A DNA stretch of 10,934 nucleotides from Spirochaetota bacterium (GTDB lineage Bacteria; Spirochaetota; Spirochaetia; Treponematales; Rectinemataceae): assembly GCA_029265255.1 (NCBI GenBank), contig JAJUJQ010000029.1:1-10934 (forward strand), written 5' to 3'. The notes beneath the pieces were generated by a model, which was not told the DNA's origin, searched no databases, and was given only the letters and a program-made list of their open reading frames with translations. The position numbers and the translations under genes are program-made. This document shows, one piece after another, positions 1-5,782 of this stretch. Within the stretch, counting starts at the first letter, position 1; every line of letters starts with the position of its first letter.

Positions 1-2044
1 CGGCAAGACCACCTTGCTTGAACACATTCTCTTTCAGGGCGGAATGATATCGAAACCGGAAACGGTTGATTCGGGCAAAACCGTCAGCGACTACGGAGAC
101 GACGAGATTGCGCGCAAGATATCAGTTCGCTCGAGCCTCACCCATGTCAACACCGATGACTGCAAGATCAATCTTCTCGATGCGCCCGGCGCTGGCGACT
201 TTGTCGGCGAAGCTATTCTCGCGATCCGGGCAGCCGAGACTGCGTTGCTCGTGATCGACGGCAAGTCCGGCGTGCAGATTGAGACCGTCAAACTCTGGAG
301 ACTTTTGGAGCGCCACCAAAAACCGAGGATGGTGTTCGTGACCCGACTCGACGAAGAGAGGGCTAATTATGCCGCCGTCCTTGCGGACATAAAAGAGAAA
401 TTCAAGGTAACCCCTGTACCCATCACTATTCCCATGGGGGAAGGTCCCTCTTTTAAAGGCGTCATCGACGTGCTCAACAAGAAGGCCTACCTGCGCCCCT
501 CCTCCCACGACCAAAAAGAGCAGGCCGGAGAGGTCCCGGCGGAATTCGCCGATGCGGTGGAATCTGCCCGTGGCCAGCTCTTTGAAGCCGCTGCAGAAGG
601 CGGCGACGAACTTATGGAGAAATACCTCATTGAAGGCGAACTCTCGCAAGAGGACACCTTGGATGGTCTTCAAAAGGCCCTCGCCGCAGGCAAGATTGTT
701 CCGGCTTTTGCCGGCTCCGGCCTGGCCAACAGCGGCACTTCCGCCTTCATCGACTTTGTGGCGCACAGCGCCCCCTCGCCCATCCTCCGCGCCCCTGAAA
801 AGACCCAGGATCAGGAAGGCAATGAGGTCGAGATTGCCATCGATCCTACAAAACCGGCCTCGGCCTTCGTGTTCAAGACGCAGATCGATCAGTTCTCCGG
901 ACGGCTCTGCTACATCAAGGTCATGACGGGCACAATCCTCCCCGACATGGACATGATTATCGCAAGCGATACGCCGCACAAGGAGCGCATCGGGAAACTC
1001 TACACCATGCAGGGCAAAAAGCTCGAGGACATCTCCGCACTTCCTGCCGGAGACATCGGCATTCTCGCCAAGATCGCAACGCTCAAGACAAACGACACCC
1101 TCAGCCAGTTCGACAAACCCTTCTCCTATTCGCCGCTCCGTCTACCTTCCCCTGTCCACATGCTCGCCATCTCGGCAGTTAACAAGAAGGAAGAGGACAA
1201 GCTCAGCGAGCTTCTCTACAAGGCCGCCGAGGAGGATCTCACCTTCAGCGTCCACTATAATCCTGAGACCAAGGAGACGGTCATCGCCGGCATGGGCGAA
1301 CAGCAGATCACCATGATTCTCGACAAGATCAAGGCCCAGTCCAAGATAGCCGCCGAAACGAGAATACCTCGCGTGGCCTATCGTGAAACGATCACCAAGA
1401 AGGCCACGGCCGAGTATACGCATAAAAAGCAAACCGGCGGCCACGGGCAATATGGCCGTGTCGTGTTCGAAATAGAGCCGCTCGAACGAGGAAAAGGCTA
1501 TGAGTTCGAGAATAGGATTTTCGGCGGCGCGGTGTCCAAAGGATTCATGCCCGGCATCGAAAAAGGCATTCACCAGGCGATGGAGGCTGGAGTCCTTGCA
1601 GGCTACCCAGTCGTCGACGTCAAAACCGCGATCATCGACGGCAAAGAGCATCCCGTCGACTCATCGGAAATGGCGTTCAAGATCGCAGCGCGCGGTGCAT
1701 TCCGCGAGGCCATGAAACAGGCGAACCCCGTCCTGCTCGAGCCGATCATGAACCTTTCGGTCTTTGTCGAAGAAAAGTATCTCGGGGACGTCATGTCCGA
1801 TCTCTCCGGGCGTCGCGGCAAGATATCAGGGCAGAACCCCATAGGCGGAGGCATCGTCCAGATCGATGCCCAGGTTCCACAGGCGGAGCTCTTACGCTAT
1901 GCGATCGACCTGCGCTCCATGACATCGGGCACGGGATCTTTCGAAATCGAGTTCTCCCACTATGCGCCGATCTCCGGCAAGATCGCCGAGGATGTCATCA
2001 AGGCTGCACAGGCCTTTAAGACGCAGGAAGCGGAAGAAGAATAA
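1..2044 (+). CDS. fusA: Elongation factor G-like translational GTPase (EF-G paralogue), 5' end cut off by window
   Basis: Ribosomal translocase-type GTPase. The reading frame is open from base 2, where GKTT (bases 2-13) is the end of the P-loop, so roughly 15-20 N-terminal residues lie outside the window. All later EF-G domains follow: domain II (about 850-1120), domain III, and domain IV with QTGGHGQYG (near 1430) and HPVDSSEMAF (near 1650), which keeps the His at the domain IV tip. Domain V has SGRRGKISG and DLRSMTSGTGSF, and the protein ends in an acidic tail. The GTPase part is unlike canonical EF-G: the G2 region is RKIS (113-124), G3 is DAPGA (179-193) where DTPGH is expected, so the catalytic His is Ala, and G4 is TRLD (341-352) instead of NKxD. 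These changes fit the EF-G2/FusA2-like group of paralogues. Whether it translocates, recycles ribosomes or acts only in special conditions cannot be told from sequence. It ends at TAA, convergent with nrdR. Confidence 0.9.
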   Translation, partial: GKTTLLEHILFQGGMISKPETVDSGKTVSDYGDDEIARKISVRSSLTHVNTDDCKINLLDAPGAGDFVGEAILAIRAAETALLVIDGKSGVQIETVKLWRLLERHQKPRMVFVTRLDEERANYAAVLADIKEKFKVTPVPITIPMGEGPSFKGVIDVLNKKAYLRPSSHDQKEQAGEVPAEFADAVESARGQLFEAAAEGGDELMEKYLIEGELSQEDTLDGLQKALAAGKIVPAFAGSGLANSGTSAFIDFVAHSAPSPILRAPEKTQDQEGNEVEIAIDPTKPASAFVFKTQIDQFSGRLCYIKVMTGTILPDMDMIIASDTPHKERIGKLYTMQGKKLEDISALPAGDIGILAKIATLKTNDTLSQFDKPFSYSPLRLPSPVHMLAISAVNKKEEDKLSELLYKAAEEDLTFSVHYNPETKETVIAGMGEQQITMILDKIKAQSKIAAETRIPRVAYRETITKKATAEYTHKKQTGGHGQYGRVVFEIEPLERGKGYEFENRIFGGAVSKGFMPGIEKGIHQAMEAGVLAGYPVVDVKTAIIDGKEHPVDSSEMAFKIAARGAFREAMKQANPVLLEPIMNLSVFVEEKYLGDVMSDLSGRRGKISGQNPIGGGIVQIDAQVPQAELLRYAIDLRSMTSGTGSFEIEFSHYAPISGKIAEDVIKAAQAFKTQEAEEE

Positions 2045-2081
2045 TCCAGCAGCACCGTCTTGCCGAACAGAAGAGCCATTG

Positions 2082-2113
2082 GCGCGGACCTCCACGATTG
2101 GGGCGGTCCGCGC
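2082..2113. terminator. Probable bidirectional terminator hairpin between convergent genes
   Basis: A perfect 9-bp GC-rich stem (GCGCGGACC at 2082-2090 pairs with GGTCCGCGC at 2105-2113) encloses a 14-nt loop. It lies 37 nt after the stop of the EF-G-like gene and 20 nt beyond the stop of nrdR. The T run after it is poor on the + strand (TTTCT) and weak on the - strand, so it is not a textbook intrinsic terminator. Its position between two convergent genes is the main support. Confidence 0.55.
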
Positions 2114-2133
2114 TTTCTCGCGCATACGCAGCC

Positions 2134-2604
2134 TTAGGCTTCTTGTTGTCCCTTCTCCAGACGCTCAATCTCGTGGATGAATTCGTCGAGTGTGTCATAT
2201 TTTCTATACACCGACGCGAAACGGATGTACGCCACTTTGTCCAGCGAGTAGAGCTTCTGGAGTACCATGCGCCCTAGCTCTTCACTCGATATTTCGTTGG
2301 AAGCCTTGGCGTACTCCGCTGCTTCGTCCTCTATTTCGTTGATGAGATTTTCGATGGACATCTGGGATACGGGCCGCTTTTCAAGCGCACGGACAAGGCC
2401 GCGCTCGATTTTCTGGCGCTCGAAAGGTTCACGGCGGCCGTCGCGTTTGATCACGAGAAGCGGCTTTTCCTCAATGCGCTCGTAACTGGTAAACCTGAGG
2501 CCGCAGGAGAGGCATTCCCTGCGGCGCCGTATCGCTTCTCCGTTGGCCAGTGTCCGAGAATCGATGACCTTGTCTTCCATGCTTCCGCAGTAGGGACACT
2601 TCAT
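2134..2604 (-). CDS. nrdR: Transcriptional repressor NrdR
   Basis: NrdR represses ribonucleotide reductase genes by binding NrdR boxes and senses ATP/dATP through an ATP-cone. The 156-residue length is the usual one for the family. A zinc ribbon is formed by C3-x2-C6 and C31-x2-C34, with the basic stretch RRRREC typical of NrdR just before the second Cys pair. The ATP-cone starts at about residue 48, with VIKRDGRREPF at 51-61, and continues through the YIRFASVYRKY segment. The ATG overlaps the slipin stop codon (ATGA), and an AAGGA motif ends 6 nt before it, so it is probably translated by coupling as the second gene of a slipin-nrdR transcript. No ribonucleotide reductase gene lies in the window, so its targets are elsewhere. 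Family assignment is secure. Confidence 0.97.
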   Translation of the reverse strand: MKCPYCGSMEDKVIDSRTLANGEAIRRRRECLSCGLRFTSYERIEEKPLLVIKRDGRREPFERQKIERGLVRALEKRPVSQMSIENLINEIEDEAAEYAKASNEISSEELGRMVLQKLYSLDKVAYIRFASVYRKYDTLDEFIHEIERLEKGQQEA

Positions 2605-3515
2605 TTGGCATCCTTTTCCGCGAGTTTCGAGATGACCTTCAAAAGCTCCATTGGCAGTGGGAATATGATCGTCGAGTTTTTCTCGACGGCGATTTCTGTC
2701 AATGTCTGTAAATAGCGAAGCTGCAAACTCGAAGGCGACTTGGACAGGACATCGGCCGCCTGCGCGAGCTTCTCAGACGCTTGAAGTTCGCCTTCGGCGG
2801 CGATAATTTTTGCCCGCCGCTCTCGCTCTGCCTCTGCCTGACGGGCAATCGCCCGTTTCATAGTCTCCGCGAGCTCAACCGCTTTTATTTCTACGGCCGA
2901 AACTTTGATGCCCCATGGGTCCGTCGCCTCATCGAGCAGTTGCTGCAGCACTTGGCCAAGCTCCGCCCGCTTTGCGAGCATATCGTCGAGTTCGTGCTGG
3001 CCGAGCACCGACCTGAGAATCGTTTGGGCGAGCAGGCTCGTACTCTTGGTATAGTCGGCCACTTTGACGACAGCCAGGACTGGATCAAATACATTGAAGT
3101 ACACGACGGCATCGACGATGACGGTCACATTGTCGCGGGTGATGACTTCTTGTTTAGATACATCGATGGTGAACGTGCGCATGTCGACTTTGCGCAGAAC
3201 ATCGAGGTTAAACGGTAAAATGAGATTAAAACCAGGCATCACCATCTTCTGCATACGGCCGAGACGAAACAGTACGCCCCGCTGATATTCGGGAATGACG
3301 CGCATCATCTGAATCAGAATGATAAACGGCACGACGAGAAGCACAGCTGCGATCTCGGAATTCTTTGCAAGCAGCAGCACTTCGGTCACCGCCCAGACCA
3401 GAAACAGCACGAGCAGGAATAGAAAAACGGGCCGCTGTTTGCGGGCGATTGCGATGGCGATAAAAATGATCCACCACGCCGCGAGCAGCGCAAAACCGGC
3501 TATAATCAAGGACAT
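2601..3515 (-). CDS. Slipin / SPFH (band 7, stomatin-like) membrane protein
   Basis: Membrane-anchored scaffold protein of the SPFH family, thought to organise membrane microdomains and proteases. Numbering from the Met at 3515 (304 aa), three hydrophobic segments lie at about 3-24, 29-50 and 54-70, more than the single hairpin of a typical slipin. The band-7 domain begins at about 72 with the slipin signature VIPEYQRGVLFRLGR and includes ITRDNVTV near 126. A charged helical stretch rich in A, E and R follows at about 222-245 (the AEAERERRAKIIAAEGE type), and the C-terminal STIIFPLP segment is also typical. The first possible ATG is at 3521, but the strong GAGGAGG site (3524-3530) leaves only 2 nt to it and 8 nt to the ATG at 3515, so I prefer the latter. 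The usual partner, the NfeD membrane protease, is absent; nrdR follows instead. Confidence 0.92.
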   Translation of the reverse strand: MSLIIAGFALLAAWWIIFIAIAIARKQRPVFLFLLVLFLVWAVTEVLLLAKNSEIAAVLLVVPFIILIQMMRVIPEYQRGVLFRLGRMQKMVMPGFNLILPFNLDVLRKVDMRTFTIDVSKQEVITRDNVTVIVDAVVYFNVFDPVLAVVKVADYTKSTSLLAQTILRSVLGQHELDDMLAKRAELGQVLQQLLDEATDPWGIKVSAVEIKAVELAETMKRAIARQAEAERERRAKIIAAEGELQASEKLAQAADVLSKSPSSLQLRYLQTLTEIAVEKNSTIIFPLPMELLKVISKLAEKDAK

Positions 3516-3537
3516 TTTCATTGCCTCCTCATAAAAA

Positions 3538-3556
3538 TGAATATACTATATTTTCA
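3538..3556. repeat. Imperfect palindrome over the slipin -10 box (possible operator)
   Basis: TGAATATA (3538-3545), a 3-nt spacer CTA, then TATTTTCA (3549-3556) form an inverted repeat matching at 7 of 8 positions. It covers the -10 hexamer of the slipin-nrdR promoter, where a repressor could block transcription. The sequence is very AT-rich, so a chance palindrome is possible. It does not resemble the NrdR box consensus well. Confidence 0.3.
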
Positions 3557-3568
3557 TTCATTTCACAA
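3540..3568 (-). promoter_or_regulatory. Sigma-70-type promoter for slipin-nrdR
   Basis: Read on the - strand, TTGTGA (3568-3563) and TATATT (3545-3540) are separated by exactly 17 nt. They match the -35 consensus at 4 of 6 and the -10 consensus at 5 of 6 positions. Transcription would start near 3533, giving a leader of about 18 nt that contains the GAGGAGG ribosome binding site at 3524-3530. The motif match and position are seen; activity is inferred. Confidence 0.5.
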
Positions 3569-3582
3569 AGCACCGTGTTCTA

Positions 3583-3611
3583 TTGCCTCTTTCTCCTCGT
3601 ATGAGTATTGT
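3583..3611 (+). promoter_or_regulatory. Weak candidate promoter for the coiled-coil protein gene
   Basis: TTGCCT (3583-3588) and TATTGT (3606-3611) are 17 nt apart and match the -35 and -10 consensus at 4 of 6 positions each. They lie about 50 nt upstream of the ATG at 3659. The neighbouring TATATAGTCT at 3621-3630 is a competing -10 but has no recognisable -35. The region is AT-rich compared with the flanking genes, as expected for a divergent promoter region. Confidence 0.3.
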
Positions 3612-3658
3612 ATTTATAAGTATATAGTCTAACTTTTCCAGCGAACCGGAGGATCATC

Positions 3659-4003
3659 ATGAATTTTTCAGAAAAGCTCAAAAAATTTATGGAAAACAGC
3701 ATCGACGCTTCCAGAGAATTTCTCGAAAAAACATCCGATCAGGCGCAGATATGGACCGAGATGGGAAAGCTTAAAATCGAGATTCTTCAGCTCAGGGCAA
3801 AGGCGCAATCGCTCACCGCAAAGCTCGGTACGGAAGTATATACTCTGTTGGTCGAGAAGGATGAGCCGATGATAGGACCTTCTACGCCGGAAATCGAACC
3901 GATCATCAGGGAACTCCAAGAACTCGACCGTGCCATCGACGAAAAAGAGGCGCTCTACAGGTCAAAGGGCGGAAAAGACAAGGACCTCGACGAGAAAATG
4001 TAG
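3659..4003 (+). CDS. Small helical (coiled-coil) hypothetical protein
   Basis: Unrecognised 114-residue protein, without signal peptide or membrane segment, so probably cytosolic. It is highly charged and almost entirely helix-forming. The first 35 residues are amphipathic (MNFSEKLKKFMENSIDASRE). A central block, WTEMGKLKIEILQLRAKAQS, runs into LTAKLGTEVYTLL, and a second acidic helix (EIEPIIRELQELDRAIDEKEAL) is followed by a Lys/Asp-rich tail. This pattern of a helix, an L-G-x-x-x-Y turn and a second helix recalls small bacterial coiled-coil proteins that often carry a zinc ribbon, but no Cys pair is present here. The start is well supported: GGAGG at 3648-3652 with 6 nt to the ATG. It is transcribed divergently from slipin and is convergent with the methyltransferase, so it is likely a single-gene unit. 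Function unknown. Confidence 0.8.
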   Translation: MNFSEKLKKFMENSIDASREFLEKTSDQAQIWTEMGKLKIEILQLRAKAQSLTAKLGTEVYTLLVEKDEPMIGPSTPEIEPIIRELQELDRAIDEKEALYRSKGGKDKDLDEKM

Positions 4004-4064
4004 AGATTCTTCCGCATGGTTGAGGCCCAAGGAGAAGGGCTGATCTGGCCGCTCGACCTCCCTA

Positions 4065-4871
4065 CTATTCTATACTCTTAGTTTTTTTGTGGATGTGTGC
4101 CACGTAGAGGGGGCCGGCGCCGCACGCAGCATCGGGGAGGACAATGGCCCCGAAGAAAGTCTTCTCTCCCCTCTCCACCGCGAGTATTTCACAGTGCTCC
4201 CCATACTTTTCCACAAGACGGCGCAAGACTCCATCGTTTTCTATCGGGGAGATGGAGCATGTCGAATACACCAGGCAGCCTCCTGGCTTCAGCATGAGAA
4301 AACAGCTCGAGAGCAGCGACCACTGTCGCTGGGCAAGCCGGCGCGTGCGCGCCCGCGTCCACTCCGCAAGCGCATGGGGAGAGTTGATCACGTGTCGCTC
4401 CGAAGAACAGGGAGCATCGAGGAGAATCGCGTCATAGCGATTCTTTCTTATCCTGCAGAGACTGGCTGCGTCGTATCCTGTGACACTGATCCGCGCACGA
4501 GTCGCGCCGGGAAGCTGACGATTGAGGACATCCCGCAATCGCCGACGTCTCTCAGAGGACAACTCGTTGGCCTCGATGCGGACCTGTGGGCCGGAACGTC
4601 CCGCAAGGACGAGCGTTTTTCCGCCGGGGGCGGCGCAGGCGTCGAGGAGAGTGCCCATTTCGGGAATATGGAGCATCTTCGCCGCCTCTATGGATGCGCG
4701 GTCCATGCGATAGACTCCTTCAGGAGGGTCTTCGAGGAATTCGATCTCCCCAGTCGCACTGAAGCGCAGCCCCAAGGCATCGTTGGGCGCACGCAGTGCC
4801 GCGCGCAGGCCTGCCCAGCGATCACCATAGAGACTCATATAAAAAGCATCGAAATCTGCAGCACCTGCCAT
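4065..4871 (-). CDS. RNA m5C methyltransferase, NOL1/NOP2/Sun (RsmB/NSUN4-like) family
   Basis: SAM-dependent cytosine-5 RNA methyltransferase, probably acting on rRNA or tRNA. Numbering from the ATG at 4871 (268 aa): SAM-binding motif I DACAAPGGKT at 77-86, an acidic ribose-binding segment EANELS at about 100-105, motif IV DAPCSSERH with Cys155, and motif VI YSTCSISPIEN with Cys205. Cys205 is the family nucleophile and Cys155 the residue needed for product release. DAPCSSERH and the following Arg-rich helix look closer to NSUN4 than to RsmB. The protein lacks the NusB-like N-terminal domain of RsmB and the PUA-like C-terminal region of RsmF, so it is essentially a bare catalytic domain. A GTG at 4889 would add six residues, but it has no ribosome binding site and an in-frame stop lies just upstream. 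The ATG at 4871 has only a weak GAG 6 nt before it. Target unknown. Confidence 0.88.
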   Translation of the reverse strand: MAGAADFDAFYMSLYGDRWAGLRAALRAPNDALGLRFSATGEIEFLEDPPEGVYRMDRASIEAAKMLHIPEMGTLLDACAAPGGKTLVLAGRSGPQVRIEANELSSERRRRLRDVLNRQLPGATRARISVTGYDAASLCRIRKNRYDAILLDAPCSSERHVINSPHALAEWTRARTRRLAQRQWSLLSSCFLMLKPGGCLVYSTCSISPIENDGVLRRLVEKYGEHCEILAVERGEKTFFGAIVLPDAACGAGPLYVAHIHKKTKSIE

Positions 4872-4957
4872 ATGGTTCTCTATATTCACGAAAAAGCAAA
4901 AGAATCAATATCGTCATTGTCACCGCATTGACGATTTTCGGCTTTCTTGTTAGCGTT

Positions 4958-4973
4958 TTTATACCTTTATACC
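4958..4973 (+). repeat. 8-bp tandem direct repeat upstream of the HAD phosphatase gene
   Basis: TTTATACC occurs twice in immediate succession (4958-4965 and 4966-4973), ending 15 nt before the ATG and just before the AGGA site. Each copy contains a -10-like TATACC; TTGTTA at 4947-4952 is a possible -35 for the second copy, with a short 15-nt spacer. It could be promoter sequence or replication slippage; no function is shown. Confidence 0.4.
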
Positions 4974-4988
4974 CTTCAGGATTCTACA

Positions 4989-5657
4989 ATGATATCACTT
5001 CCAGAGCTTATCGTATTCGATCTCGACGGCACGCTCGTCGACACGATCGAGGATATTGCGGCTTCGGTAAACCGAGTCCTCTCCCGATTCGGGCTTCCCC
5101 TCTACGATATTGCCGCCTACAAACTGATGGTCGGCGACGGTTTTCGCTCCTTGATTGAGCGCTGTCTTCCTCCAGAGAGACTGCACGACCAATGGCTCTT
5201 TGACCAGGTGTTCGAGCGTGCGATGCGCGAATACGCAGCGCACGCTCTAGAAAAGACCAAACCTTTTCCCGGCATGCTCCCCACACTAGAGGCCCTGTCC
5301 CGCAAGGGTATTCGCCTGGCCGTGCTCTCGAATAAACCGGACGACATGTCGAAAGCCATTGTTCAGACTCTATTCGGCGCCATCTCTTTTGTCGCAGTCT
5401 GGGGCAATAGTTCGAAACGGCCCCGGAAGCCCGATCCATCCGCGGTGCGGGATATTTGCAGCATGGCAGAGGCCAGGCCCGAGCACAGCCTCTTGGTGGG
5501 AGACTCTGGGGTCGATATGAAGACGGCCAAGGCCGCAGGCATGATAGGGGTCGGCGCCCTGTATGGCTACCGGTCGAGAAAAGAGCTCGAGGAAGCGGGG
5601 GCAGACTTTTTCATTGCATCGCCACAGGAGTTGCTTTCGCTCATCGGCGTGATATGA
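4989..5657 (+). CDS. gph: HAD-family phosphatase, phosphoglycolate phosphatase-like
   Basis: Mg-dependent phosphohydrolase of the haloacid dehalogenase superfamily, 222 residues. All four HAD motifs are present: motif I DLDGTLVDT with nucleophile Asp11 and acid/base Asp13, motif II VLSNKP with Ser114, motif III Lys147 in RKPDP, and motif IV GDSGVDMKTA with Asp172 and Asp176. The helical cap between residues 18 and about 90 is the C1 type of the Gph/PGP group, so 2-phosphoglycolate or a sugar phosphate is the likely substrate; sequence does not settle which. The start at 4989 is supported by AGGA 7 nt upstream; a TTG 42 nt earlier is open in frame but has no ribosome binding site. An exact 8-bp tandem repeat (TTTATACC, 4958-4973) lies just upstream. 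It is divergent from the methyltransferase and 125 nt from the next gene. Confidence 0.9.
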   Translation: MISLPELIVFDLDGTLVDTIEDIAASVNRVLSRFGLPLYDIAAYKLMVGDGFRSLIERCLPPERLHDQWLFDQVFERAMREYAAHALEKTKPFPGMLPTLEALSRKGIRLAVLSNKPDDMSKAIVQTLFGAISFVAVWGNSSKRPRKPDPSAVRDICSMAEARPEHSLLVGDSGVDMKTAKAAGMIGVGALYGYRSRKELEEAGADFFIASPQELLSLIGVI

Positions 5658-5690
5658 GCCCGCACCGCGCCCCCGGGTCGCTTTTCTTTT
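5658..5690 (+). terminator. Weak candidate terminator after the HAD phosphatase
   Basis: A short GC stem (GCCCG right after the stop codon pairing with CGGGT near 5674-5678, roughly 5 bp with one G-U pair and an 11-nt loop) is followed three bases later by TTTTCTTTTT. The T run is good but the stem is short, so this may be a weak or partial terminator. If real, it separates the phosphatase from the downstream five-gene unit. Confidence 0.35.
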
Positions 5691-5782
5691 TGAAGAATGA
5701 AAGATATATTTCTATGGGTCGCCATGAAAGCAAACCTACTCCTGCTGGTGCAGTCGGCCCCAAAGATTATCGAGGAGATAGT

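Noticed and set aside
122..979. Open frame of 285 codons opposite the EF-G-like gene
   Set aside because: Shadow of the coding strand; no start signal, no domain, and low-complexity His/Arg/Gly content.
3600..3632. AT-rich tract considered as an NrdR box
   Set aside because: It lacks the ACAC and GTGT ends of the NrdR box consensus; AT-richness alone is not enough.
4004..4064. Terminator between the coiled-coil gene and the methyltransferase gene
   Set aside because: Only a 4-bp GCCC/GGGC stem (4025-4040) is present, with no T run, so no terminator can be supported.
4089..4931. Open frame of 280 codons on the + strand opposite the methyltransferase gene
   Set aside because: The - strand encodes all m5C methyltransferase motifs; the + strand frame lacks a ribosome binding site and any recognisable motif.
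5682..5718. Promoter for the phosphohexomutase operon
   Set aside because: TATATT (5705-5710) is a fair -10 but the sequence 17 nt upstream (TTTTCT) is a poor -35, and TTGAAG (5690-5695) is spaced only 9 nt from it. A promoter in this 125-nt gap is likely but cannot be placed.
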